In this document: positions 23,951-35,400 of the stretch, in pieces
Numbering within the stretch: the first letter of the stretch is position 1
Layout of the letters: each line of letters opens with the position of its first letter
Origin: Heligmosomoides polygyrus polygyrus
Lineage: Eukaryota; Nematoda; Chromadorea; Rhabditida; Heligmosomidae
NCBI GenBank assembly: GCA_947396885.1
Contig: OX377202.1
Span: forward strand, 68,110,643-68,174,642
DNA length: 64,000 nucleotides
Direction: 5' to 3'
Program-made: the position numbers and the translations under genes
Notes under the pieces: generated by a model
The model's input: only the letters and a program-made list of their open reading frames with translations
Told to the model about the DNA's origin: nothing
Database searches by the model: none

Positions 23951-26517
23951 AGCTACATGCAGCGTACGGATGCTCCTACCTCTTCATTTCAATTACACAC
24001 CCGCCTTCCATTCGGCTCCATTGGGCCCAGGAAGGAGATCCAGTCTGCGGGCAGCCTTAGCACGCAAACGCTTATCACATCCTTAGGTTGCCCTTGGCCA
24101 TCTCCGTGCTCTGCGCCGCGTCAGAACCCGGTCTCGCAGTTGGTTTGTTCGCATTAGTAACAGCTTGTTCGTCACCGCATCGTTGAAATTTCACGAAATT
24201 GACCCCAAGGGCCATGGGCCGTTATGTGTTGTCTGGAACTACCACGTCTTTCTAATTACTGTTGGAGCTTAGGAATCGGGGCGCTGATCATCCTCGTCTT
24301 GCATCGTCTAGTGGAATCTTGGACGAGCCATGAGCGCCCTTCATGCTGGCGTTACTATATGTAGTACGTCCGTCGTGTTGTGGTGTTGTCTTCAGTGACT
24401 GCAGGCGGCTCAGTCGGTCCAGCGTGCTTATGAGAGACCGATATCGCTTCAGCACATGATGGCATGTTTTCGGACTTGTTTCTGGAGCTCCTCGCGCCTG
24501 CGACCGACCCATTCCATTTTTCTGAACCTTCCTAATGTCGTACTGCTGCTTTCGTTCTCTGATTACCGAGGAGTCTTTAGTACCAGTGTCTGTCTAAGGC
24601 TTGTTTGGAGGCAAAGATAGCACTAGACGAAAGGCATCGATAGACAAGGTTCTTGAAAGGAGACCGGCACTTATGAGCTTATTCTCTGGCCTGATAACGA
24701 ATGCACCCCATCATTGACTTCTTGCTTATGCTCTCCGCAGTAGTGCAGTAGCAGTCAATCAGACAAAACTAATTTTGAATTAACGAAAACAGAAGGAAAA
24801 GAGGAATTAAAGGTTAGTTGGTGCAGAATCTTATATGGGCCGCGTGCTAACGACATCACAACGAAGAACAACACAATAAATAAGCAATAATACGTCGAAA
24901 GAGGCAAACTAAGCCGGTCTGGCTATGCGGGTCGTAGCAGTTTCCGAATTCTTGTTGTTGTTTGGAGAGGCACCCAAAAATCGTTCTTTATCCAGGCAAG
25001 CCTGCTAACCAACGAGAATGTGTACTGGAATAATGTGTAAACAACACATAAAAAAGCAGGAGAGGGTTTTGTGTACAAACAAATAAAGATAAATAAAACT
25101 GAAATTCGGGCCAAGATGACTGAAACCAGATAGTTTTTTTAATGAATATGAGCCTCGTAGTGCGGACAGAACTTTACATTCTATACAGCCATTTGCAAAT
25201 GCTCTGGCCGTGTGCATTCTCACATTCATTTTCGCATAGTTTATTTTGATTTTGTTAATGCTGAACACGCTCGTCTCTAAGGACATCGCTAGGATGCGGT
25301 CCCTCCTACTAGGACTGCGCCAGGGTATGTTCTGTAGAAGTACGATGCGGTACTCTCCATCGAATGCCCGTTAAGACTTTGAGTTTTGAAAACGTGCTTA
25401 GCGTTCACCAAACGTATCAAGTTGGATGAATCCTGCTCGGGAGCAAACACGGAGCGGACACTACGACCCTTCCAGTATACAACACCGCCTCCTCCACAAT
25501 GAGTGGGAAACGTTGTGCTTCCTCGGCACCAGGGTTGACCAACAGGGGCTTCTGTGGAACTCGCATCTTGTGTTGTTTTCAAGCTGAAAATTTTTTACAA
25601 ACACATTCTTAGATTAACACCGAAACGCATCCATCCAGTCACAAAGTTCGGAGCAGTACGGGGCGGCAGTGCGCTGTTGTGAAAATCGCTTTGTGAAGTC
25701 TTCAAGTTTTTCGTTGATCTTGATCGCATTATCTCAGCTTGTAGCACTTTGGGCGCTATGGTACTTGGAGAGAGGTCAGCTCATAAAACATTGCAGTAAC
25801 ATGAAAAAGACACACATTGATACTGATACAACAACCAAACAATCCTATAACTGTGCTCTATGCTTCCATCCGCTGACGTGGTGGAGACCATATTGAGCAG
25901 GGGAAGGATTTCTGGATATGGCCCGACAAACGAACCCGAGATGAAATGGCCTACATTCTGGAGTTATCTCCCTCGCCCAATACGGAAACAAACAAAAGGT
26001 GGATCTGCAGTTGAAAGGAGGAGATAGGGCAAGAAGAGGTGCACTAACACTGTATGTTCAAGCCCTTCAAAATGTGATTATCCGCAACATGTGTTCTTAA
26101 ATATGAAGGATGACAAGTTGCCCGAATACGCTAGTAATTCTCCTTTTGCCTCGTTTTTGTTGCTTCATTTTTGTCTTCAACTTTCACGTGTGTCTATACT
26201 GCACGTCAATAAATAAATAAAGAAGTAGGGGCGGGCTAAGGGAGTAGGCCACCGAAAGAAGTGTAAGCCGACCACTCCCGCACTCAGATTCCCGACTGAC
26301 GCTGCGTGGAGTCGGCCTTCGTTCGGCTCCGTGCCCTAGCGGAGTTCTGGCTGTGCAGCTCGCGGTGAGCAGCTATGATTATGGCGATACGGTCGTGTTA
26401 CTCGCGTAGTGGGTCGCCCTCAACCAACACCACTGCTCCGGCTCCGGCTGCGTTTAGTGTGTTGTTGCGTTTTTATGGACGAGCCGTTAATTACGCGCTT
26501 CATGCGTGTGCGAGTGC
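23951..26517. other. No gene identified
   Basis: Mostly AT-rich, with a GC-rich patch at about 26.25-26.5 kb. Minus-strand frames at 24923-25582 and others are short and unrecognised. No repeat ends were found. Confidence 0.4.
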
Positions 26518-26555
26518 GTTCCGATCAGGGATGGGCGGAAATTTTGAAAATTTTC

Positions 26556-26670
26556 CCAGAAAACAGAAAACAGAAAATCGCTTTCGTCAGAAAACAGAAA
26601 TCAGAAAACAGAAAGGCCAAAAACGCCAGAAAACAGAAAAATCAGAAAACAGAAAACAGAAAATTTCGCA
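26556..26670 (+). repeat. CAGAAAA array, left subterminal region of the hAT element
   Basis: About nine irregular copies of CAGAAAAC/CAGAAAT lie within 115 bases. The same motif in the same orientation recurs at 29061-29134 near the other end. They resemble subterminal transposase-binding repeats, which is inference. Confidence 0.75.
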
Positions 26671-27129
26671 ATTATCATACTACCTAATTATTCAATCCGA
26701 AGATTTATTTGTCCAGTAGCAAGTGCTTTTTGCACGACTAGAAAATGTTCGTGGACCAGCGTTTTAACTTGCAAGCGTTTACAGGAGTGGCTTATAAATG
26801 ATGAATTTTTCCTATTGCATTCATATTAAAATATAGCGGTTTAAGGCTCACAGTCCAAATGTAAGTGTAATCTCAAAACAGACGATTCGCTAGATTAGGG
26901 GTCCCACTCGTAAGAGACTGGCCTTATAGAGCACCAAACACGGGCCAAAGATGTTTTGGGTTTTGGCTTGATATTTCACAGAACAACACGAGAGTGCGAC
27001 TGAAGAGGCTGTCAGCGCAAAAACTTTTGGGTGAAAGTATTTCTTTAAATACGAAGACATTATCTAATAAGGATCAAACATATACCCTTTCCATCATATT
27101 ATTATTATTATTCATACATACATGTCATA

Positions 27130-28440
27130 TTACACCTCGATTTGCTGGGGAGGGAGACATGCCCGACATCGGAAACAATCGCCCGATCTGATTGCTGTCC
27201 GTAGTCTACAAGCTCTTCACTCGATTCCTCCTGAATAGGGTTAGCAGAACGCTGGACGACGGACGGCCATGCGAACAAGCAAGATTTCGGAGAGGATTCG
27301 GCTCGATCGACCAAATACACACCATTATGAAGCTCATCATGCAGCTGTGCCTTACGTTCATCGACCTGAAGAAGGCTCCGTCGAGACTGAAGCGGTTCTC
27401 GAAGCCCTGCTCACTCAGTGCGTTCCTACTCAGTACATCTGAGTCCTTTGAGAGCTGTACAGTGGATTCACGACCAAGATCTCTCCACTCTACAACGACC
27501 TCATCATCGACGTGAAGAGAGGGGTTGAGCAGGGAGAGACCGTATTCTCAAAGCTCTTCAGCACCACCTTCGAAAACGCCATGCGCGAACTAGAATGGGA
27601 AGACATGGAGTTAAGGTCAACGGCCGGCAACTGACCATCTTAGGTTTGCTGATGACATCGTGCTCATAACACCGAGCAAGGCCAGGCCGAGCGAATGCTG
27701 GCCGACTTCGATCGTGTATGTGGGAACGTTGGACTGCAGCTGAATCTTACGAAGACGATGTTCATGAGGAACGGACAAGTTTCTGATCCATTCTCGCTCA
27801 TCGGAACGAACATCTCCGAATGCTCCAGCTACGTGTATCTGGGTCGCGAAGTCAATATGGCCAACGACCTAGCGCCGGAGCTGAGCAGGAGGAAACGAGC
27901 GGCTTCGGGAGCTTTCAAGAGCGTCGAAGAAGTCGCGGAGAAGACGAAGAACGTCGGACTTCGTGCCCACCTATTCGACTCCACTGTTCTTCCTGCCCTA
28001 ACATACGCCTCAGACCTGCGCTATGTGGAAGCGGGATGAACACGTGATCAGCGACGCACAGCGTGGAATGGAGAGCGCGATGCTTGGAGTAACACGACTT
28101 CGCAGTCGTTCGAAGATCAGGGACGCTGTCACATGGGCCAAGTCGTCGAAAATTAGGTGGGGTGGCCACGTAATGCGATTCGCAGACACCCGCTGGACGA
28201 GAGCCGTCACTGACTGGATTCCGCGAGATGTCAAGAGAATACCATGATTCCCACCAACGCACTGGTCGGACTTCTTCGTGGAAGCCCTGAACGAACGATA
28301 TGACGCTCTTCGTGTCCGTCCGGCGAGGAGGATCCATTGGAGCACTCTGTCAAGCGACAAGGACAAATGGAGACGTTGCTGGTGCCCGTTCGAATAACTC
28401 GATGATCACCGGGACGACAGATGATAGATGTGATAAATTA
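27130..28440 (+). mobile_element. Decayed RTE-type LINE fragment (reverse transcriptase)
   Basis: Broken + strand frames carry an LLNRVSRTLDD segment, FIDLKKA, the FADDIVLI polymerase motif (about 27655), then NLTKTMFM, TNISECSSYVYLGREVNM and a C-terminal ILGVTRL-type region (SKIRDAVTWAKSSKIRWGGH, RWTRAVTDWIPRDVKR). The order matches RTE-clade reverse transcriptases. It ends in a GATGATAGATGTGATA tail, as in RTE elements. Many stops and frameshifts make it inactive, and it lacks the endonuclease. It lies inside the hAT-type element. Confidence 0.8.
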
Positions 28441-29158
28441 AAATTTTTATGTATCACTATTCTATCACTACACCAGTGAGGTCAAAGGTAACTAAAACTT
28501 TTCAGCCTCTCACTAATGTTGGACAACCAAAAACTGAACAAGAGTTAGAAAAGCAGCTTCGTCAAAGGCTTTGCTTTATGATCATTGGGAAAGACCAGCC
28601 AACAATTTTCAATAACCGGAGGTGGAGAATAATCCTACCCACAATTACTCTACGGCACATAGTTAGTTAACATATATTATAATGAAATGCCCCTCAGAAC
28701 ACTAGTTTTCTAGCCTTTGCATAAAGTTCTAAGTAATCGTAGATAGTCTAAACTACTGCAAAAATTTAAGAGACTACAAAGCGAAATTATGAAAGTGGAG
28801 AAATGTACTGTGAAGGGACTCCATGTCAGCAGCACTTATACAATCAAGCAAACAAAGTGGTATAGTTTTGAGTGCATAGTGCAATTTCTACAAGGGCAGA
28901 TCCAGAAACTTACATGCTTGCAATTTAAAATACTCTAGAAACATTATTTTGAGATGAAACTCATGATTCTATGATACTTTTTGGATTCTCTTTATTGGAT
29001 TTGTATTATATAATTTTTTGCAGCTCTATTTTCTGTTTTCTGGCCAATTTAGGCCATTTTCCCAGAAAACAGAAAACAGAAAAAATTTGCCCAAAATGGC
29101 CAGAAAATCATAAAACAGAAAACAGAAAACAGAAATTCCGCCCACCCCTGGTTCCGAT

Positions 29159-29847
29159 GTCTGGGCAGCGCAGCGAGCCGGAGTCCACCGGAGGGGCTCC
29201 GAGCACCCGAGAACGAGGGCTGCTCGGCTGTTCGTCTTCTGCGTGCTCCGGAAGGCGGTCGGCCTGGCTGGTGGTGGCGTATCCCGTGCGGCGGTGGTGT
29301 CTGTGTGTGCGTCCTCCTTGATTGCCAGCGTCTGTCGCTCCCTCTCGGCCGCTGTCTGTTTGCTCTCTCATCGTCCCCGTTGTGCGTGTGTGTGACGCTG
29401 TTCATTATGTCTCCGCTTTTTGCTCTCCTGATCTTTTTACCACTCTCGATCAGGATGTTGTGTTGTTGCGACTGCTTTTTCCTCATCATAAGCACTTGTT
29501 GCTCCCTCGGGTACTCACTCGGCCAATTAATTACGTTTTAAAACAGTGATGGATCGCGTCGACGTTTCGGATTCGCACCCCGCTTCCTCTCACTTCCTCC
29601 TGTACATGCAACTGGTTCTGGAACCAGTTCGAGCGTATCGACCTTAGTTTTTTCTTTCGGTTTGACTCCCAAGTGGTCTTGACAGTCTGCGTTCCACGTT
29701 TTCGTTTTTGCTTCGAAGTTAACTTCCCGCGGACTACTTCACACAGAGGATTATAGACCTTATCGTCAGCAATGCATACTGAACAAAATGTTTTTTTTTC
29801 GAGAACGAAGAGCATCTGAATGGATTTTCACGTGAAGATGCATGACT
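29159..29847. other. No gene identified
   Basis: GC-rich up to about 29.4 kb (continuing the sequence before the hAT insertion at 26.25-26.5 kb), then AT-rich. Open frames on both strands overlap and show no domain. Confidence 0.4.
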
Positions 29848-30440
29848 GGGCGCGTGGAGCGCAGTCGGAGGAGGTGCCGGCGGTCTCATGCACGCGATAC
29901 CATGTTTTTGATTCGGATTTCCCTCCCAGGCCAACCAAGCCTTTCATCCCTCCGGGGTCGGAGGCCTGGTACCGGATCTGTCTGGAAAGAGCAAAGCACT
30001 GACTTGTTCATCGCTGGCCACCGCAAGTGATTAAGGATAAGGATAAAGGACGGCGTTACTCAATCCCTTCTGGGATGCGCCAGCGCATTCTACTTCTACG
30101 GGATGTCGTGGAGGCGACATGAATGCGTATTTGGCCATACAATGACTTGCGGTGGCCAGCCGATGAACAAGTCAGCGCTCTATCTTTCCCAGACAAGTCT
30201 GGTACCAATTCACCGACCCCGGAGGGAAGGCTTGGTTGGCCTGGGCGGGAAATCCGAACCAGGAACCTGGTATCGGGTGCACGCGACAGTCGCGCCTCTT
30301 CTGACTGCGCTACACGCGCCCCGCAAGTGATTATATTGACCAAATACGCATTCAGATCACCTCCACGACATCCCGTAGAAGTAGAACGCATGGCTCTTCC
30401 CAAAAGGGATTGAGTGATGCCGTTCATCCTTTTTCCTTTG
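29848..30440 (+). mobile_element. tRNA-derived SINE, copy 3 (split by copy 4)
   Basis: The head and body (29848-30033) and the remaining 3' part with tail (30334-30440) are separated by an inverted copy of the same family. The near-duplicate TGCATGACT / TGCGTGACT flanks the outer ends (29839-29847 and 30441-30449). It keeps GGAGCGCAGTCGGAGG and GATTCGGATTTCC as A- and B-box-like motifs. Confidence 0.8.
30034..30320 (-). mobile_element. tRNA-derived SINE, copy 4 (full length, inserted in copy 3)
   Basis: Read on the minus strand it begins GGCGCGTGTAGCGCAGTC at 30320, has the B-box-like GGTTCGGATTTCC, and ends with a TCCTTTATCCTTATCCTT tail at 30034. The exact 13-base duplication CCGCAAGTGATTA (30021-30033 and 30321-30333) is a piece of copy 3, proving insertion into it. 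At 287 bp it is a good reference copy for the family. Confidence 0.9.
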
Positions 30441-30449
30441 TGCGTGACT

Positions 30450-32350
30450 CGGTGATGAGAAGGAGCCACCAACACCTCTTTCGACTGCTAGAGCTGGCGA
30501 CAATTCGTGACTAATCCTGGTTAGGGGTGGAATAGGTCTTCAGTTCGAAAAAGCAGACATGTAATTGGAGAAGGTGGGGTGTTGCTGGCCTCTTTTCCTT
30601 CCTATTTACTCAAGTTCTCTGCTCGTAAGGTCCTGCTCCGTGGTTGAAATCCACGCCTTTGTGCTTGTGTATTGCCTGCTGCTCTGTCCTCCTAGTCGAC
30701 GACAGAGCCCAATAGCTGTCTCTGTCGGGGGCGCGGACGGTGTGCGAGAGGTCGTTCAGCGATCCCGGACGACGTCTCGGGACTCGCTCTGCGAGGGCGA
30801 TCGGGTGTTAACACCCCGGAGAGGAGTGCGATGCCGCCGACCTGTGCCTCGGAGGCACCTCGCCAGGAAGCGGAGAACAAGCCGACGCCTCTCCTCCTCA
30901 CTTCCGCGTCGCGAACAGGAGGACGCGACATCATGCTGGTGGCGAGGACGGGATCGGCTTTTCTGGCGCGGATTCGTGTCCCTGAATTTTCTGCACGACG
31001 CGATTCTAGACTGCGCCTTCTTTTCACAGCACCTCTTTGGGCCAGGAGCAGCTGCTGGAGGAATTCTATCCCATTCAAGCGAACTGTTCGCAATATTCGA
31101 GCGAATCGTGGGCGGCGCTTTCTGCCCTTATGCTGTCGCATTTCAGAGTAATCAAAGCGAACTTTGAAGTCCAACGTATCAGTAATCGCAGAGGCTGATT
31201 TTCAGAGCAATTCGTCAGACTTGAAATTTGTTTGCTTATTTATCATTGTCTTTCACGTACCTTTCTTTTATTATCGTTTTTGTTCATTTCCATCCATTGG
31301 CATCCCCAACATTGTCTGTAGATGAACGCGGAATGGAATTAAAAAGGCGCCGAGGAAAGGCACACCACCAATGAAACTGCGCCGTGAAGGAAGAGAACAA
31401 AGGAAGCGGCTGGGGAACGGACCCACGGGCAACACGTTCCTCGCAAAATGTGCCGAACTGACTTGCATCGTGCTACGTTCTGGAGTCCACTCAGTGCCAG
31501 CCAGCTGGCAGAATCTGTCAGAATACTTGTCCGATAGGGCACATTGGCAAGCGGCAGTACTTTTGATAGCCACCCTGGGGCACTTGAGAAGATCTAGCAA
31601 TAGATAAACCAAAGTGATTAAAATTGGAAATTTTCTTGGTCACTTCACGTTGGAGCCCTAGCCAGTGTAATGTAGTTGAATTCTATGGCTAGAGCCAGCA
31701 TCAGGGATGCAGACAACTTTTGCTCCTTTCCGCCACCCGCTCCAATATCGTGTTGCACTAAAGATCTATTTGTTTCACTTTTCAGCTGATTTGTTAGAAA
31801 TTCTCCTTTGTTCACGTGAACGTCCGTGCTGGATTCGCACTCGCAGCCCGCTTGTCGTGGAGCAGTGGATGGCCTTCCGTGGACTTCCTCGGTTCAGCCG
31901 GAATGACCCAAGCGGCGAGCATCCGTCTCCGCTCCCGTCTCGGTCGGATTCGCGGATGTGGGCCACCGAGGGCCTCTGCGGTCCTGGCGATGGCCCGCAG
32001 TGACCTTTGAGTGCGTGTGCGCTGCGCGACGGCGACTCTTCCAACTGCCTGCGCCCCCGCCCTGACGAACCCGCGCCGATTTCTCGAAAGGGGCGCGCAT
32101 TTCCGCTCTTCGCGCCGGTCGCTTTCCTCCGACCTTTCCTTCCTCCTCCGAACCGCTCCCGGTGCTGCTGGCAGTTCAGCCGTGCTGCTGTGTCGCATCT
32201 CCTTATCTCGGGTCGACCGCAGGTCAACGGGTGCTTCCTCGGCCGCTCTGCACGCCATAAACGTTCGCTCGCTCGTGTCCTCGCGCACTTGGTGGCTCCA
32301 AATTCGAGGTGCCCCCGAATCGAATTGTTTGGCTTCGAATCCGAAGTATC
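30450..32350 (+). promoter_or_regulatory. GC-rich region upstream of the egl-27-like gene
   Basis: About 1.9 kb of sequence, mostly GC-rich, leads up to the first recognised exon, with open frames on both strands of up to about 210 codons that show no recognisable domain. It probably contains the promoter and 5' UTR. No TATA box or initiator was identified with confidence. Confidence 0.4.
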
Positions 32351-32368
32351 ATGCCTCATTTGCAGATG
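32351..32368 (+). promoter_or_regulatory. Possible trans-splice acceptor at the start codon
   Basis: CCTCATTTGCAG ends immediately before ATG at 32366, resembling the nematode TTTNCAG acceptor consensus. As no convincing upstream coding exon joins here, the site may receive a spliced leader. That is inference; a normal cis-intron is equally compatible. Confidence 0.4.
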
Positions 32369-32485
32369 ACAGAAGAAGGGGAGCATAGTCGAAGTCCGGA
32401 CCAGTACGCTCAAGCCGGCATCTGGGAAGTCGAACCGCTCTACTATAGCATACCGGGTCGATCAGATCGCAGTCGCCGTGGCAAG
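32366..32485 (+). CDS. egl-27: egl-27-like exon 1 (N-terminal, 40 residues)
   Basis: This exon encodes a low-complexity N-terminus beginning MTEEGEHSRSPDQYAQ and ends with a basic stretch (RSRRGK) just before the BAH domain. In human RERE a basic stretch also precedes BAH. The donor is AAG|GTAATC, phase 0, matching the next exon. The ATG directly follows TTTGCAG, so it could lie right after an SL trans-splice acceptor. An in-frame ATG 15 bases upstream (32351) would be used if that AG is not a splice site. It is also possible that this is an internal exon with an unseen upstream exon. It is the least certain exon of the gene. Confidence 0.6.
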
Positions 32486-35400
32486 GTAATCGAAGCGATT
32501 TGCTCACCATTTCGCTGTGGTTTCGGCTGTGAAGAACACACAGTGGAACACCACTTTTCAACCCTTCATGCTGCCTAGAAGCTAGCGTAGTGGAACTTCG
32601 TAAGGAGTGATCAAGAAATGGATTTTTTAAACATTGAGTTAAAGCAGTAAATTCAGGATAGAATACGCTGCTCCATGCCACAAACATAAGTTCAGCCTTT
32701 TCTTTACACGAGCTAAGTTCCGACTCCACCGGCATGACTTCGATCGAAAAAAATTTTTCGCTGAAACTTTGTCTGGGGGGGGGGTATTTGGGGTGCTGAT
32801 CACGAATGTGACATCCGTTTAATAAGCGTTAATATCTTATAAAGGATTTCTCTCCTTGAAAGAAAAGTGGAAGAGGTACAGTGGTGAGAGCGATGCAATG
32901 ACAATGAAACATTGACGAGTTCTTATTGATAGATATTGTGCCTAAAAATGATCAAAACTACCTGAAATGTATCAGCGGAGGAACAAAAGGCAAGAAAAGC
33001 ATTCGATGAACCGACCACTTACCCGTATCCTGTGTCTTCCTTATAATATCTAGCCGAATCGTGAAGAACAGATGTCAGATTCGTGATCGGCATTCCAAAT
33101 TACACCCCTCTAGACGAAGTTCCAGCGAAAAAATTTTCTTCGACCGAAGTCGTGTCGGTGGAGTCGGAACTTTTAACTAGTGTCCTTTTCTTGAGGACTG
33201 CGATGTTTTCGGCGTTGCACGTTTAGCAAGGGCTAAATGTAGGCTAAGTGCTTGAAACTATAAGCACTTACTTTTTCTGGGTGTTTCATGTCCAAAAGTT
33301 GCCGTTCCTCAATATGCCATTGAGGGTTTGGCCCAGCTGCTTGTAGGCTGCTGAGGATTAGTTTGTTCGGCGCATCCACTCTCTTCAGGGCCGTGTGGTA
33401 GGGGCCAATAGGCTCGTAATCATTCTGAGGAGACAGGCGCTCTTAGCAGCTTTGCTCGACAGCTTAGAAGTGCTTGAGTTGGGCGAAGTTCTAGAGTTTT
33501 GGACGTTGACTCGTCAAGACTGCACCTTCCACTTTGGCTTTCTAGGTCCCTCAATTTGATCTTAGATAAGAGCATGGGTTTGCGTATTCATAGGTAGGAA
33601 GCTCACGTGCTGTTTTGAAATGCTGAGCGCCACTACCTTACTGTTTGTCAACGGCTCAACGATGTTGCATCAACATCTAAAGTAGCCGAATATGGTAGTA
33701 GAGCTCTTGCCAGAACTGCTTTGGATATTTCATAACTAAAGTTTTGGCAAGAGTTCAGAAGTCAGTAGAGGAAGGAATTGCTGCAAACTGGCAAAATGAC
33801 ACCACGCATAAAGTGCAATGTTTCAGGCGTACCGGAAGCGAACAGATGGCGAGATCTGCTGTTTCGAGGCTCACGATGGTATTCTCTACAAGCCCGGAGA
33901 TACTGTTTATATTGAGGCAACGCCGTCAGATCCCTATATTATCGGCTCAATTACAATGTTTAAAATGGTGATTTTCGCTTTTTTTCTCGTTTTTCTTTTC
34001 TTACTCGTTTTACGATTTTATTGCGTCAACTGCTCTTTTGTGTTTACGCGATGTTATCATTGTGCCAGTCTGTTCGAGAACCTTATCTCCTAAGCTTCCG
34101 CGGTTCTAGAAACTGCTGCGTGTGTCGCTTTCGGACATGGCACGGCTTCCTAACAGTGCCTAGAAGTGAACGCTAGTAATGCTGAAGTTATGCCCAAGGG
34201 GACCAGCGCGTGTCACTACTGCCCTTAAAAAGAGGCACTGTATTGTAAGACTGTTAACACGTAATATTGGTCCACTTTCAAGAGCTCATTGGGTAAAGTG
34301 AGGTAGTGCCGACCGTTCTTAGTGTTGGAGGTAGAGCTTAGTGTGTTCGGTGGGGCCGACTGCTTGTATTCAGTTTCGTCGTCTGCGTCAGATCGATATC
34401 GCATCATCGATCACCTCTGCCGCTTAACATCGTTACCTTAATTTGGCCGCCCAATTAATGCCAGCCAACATACCCACGAGCTGCACACGACGCCCCAGTT
34501 TAACAAGGGCGACCCGTCGCGTCCATTTTTTGCGTTTTCTTTTGTCAGGTGTCACTCATCCTCTCATGCTGCGGCATGCTCTACTCTCCATCTACCGACC
34601 GTTTCGTGTTCCCCGCACCCAGGGTCTGTAACTACCGAACGCTGCTGTCATAGCTGAAGCTGGTATTGTCTCCAAATTCCACCCCTTAACTATTGCGTCA
34701 TTCATTGACAGATGGTCAGCGAAGGCACATCACACTGATTATGATTGTGACGACAGTAACTGATGACGTATTTTGTCTAATCAATGCTTAGCCACCGATT
34801 TGTTAGAGTTGCCACAGTTGAATTTGCTGATGAGTGGAAGGGTGGATTTTGATTGTTTGGAGAGTCACGTCAGCCCATCTCCAATTAGCGGCAGGGAGTA
34901 ATTGCTACAGGAAGAAGAAAATCGAGTTTTTCTGATTCCACAAGTAGAAGTCGGATGGACAAAAAACTGCATCGTTTAGTTAGGAGCGACATATCATTGC
35001 TAAGTGAATGACGCTTCAAAGCTCTTCATTTGAGTGGTTTAGCCTCAGCGATATATTTCATGATACTAATCTTGAGCGTGATTTATATTTTATCATGTTC
35101 AGCTAACTTTCCGGTCTGTCACATGCGTGCCTATGGGATTACCAACTTCTTAGTCCCGCCCAGGAAGCTTAGTGATGACTAGTGTACCACAGAACGTATA
35201 ACCTCGTCCAAAAGACGTTATACTCATGTGACGAATAAGAAGGGGAGGGGCACGATGACGGTCTCTAGAAATTGGAGCGAAACGCCTTTTCTGCTTCTTT
35301 GCTCAACCCACTGCGACTTCATCCTGGATGATAAGTGCAGTGGGTACCCACTTATTGTGAATTTCGAGTGGTGATAACGGGCGGGAATGCTTTAAAGAGA

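Larger units (their letters stand above)
26526..29150. mobile_element. hAT-type DNA transposon, decayed, with nested LINE
   Basis: Short terminal inverted repeats (CAGGGATGGGCGGAAATTT left, complement of CAGGGGTGGGCGGAATTT right) are flanked by the exact 8-base duplication GTTCCGAT (26518-26525 and 29151-29158). An 8-base duplication with CAGGG ends is the hAT signature. Both subterminal regions carry purine-rich arrays of CAGAAAACAGAAAA. A frame at 28449-28670 (LCFMIIGKDQPTIF) faintly recalls the N-terminal part of hAT transposases, but that is weak. A decayed LINE occupies the middle. Confidence 0.8.
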
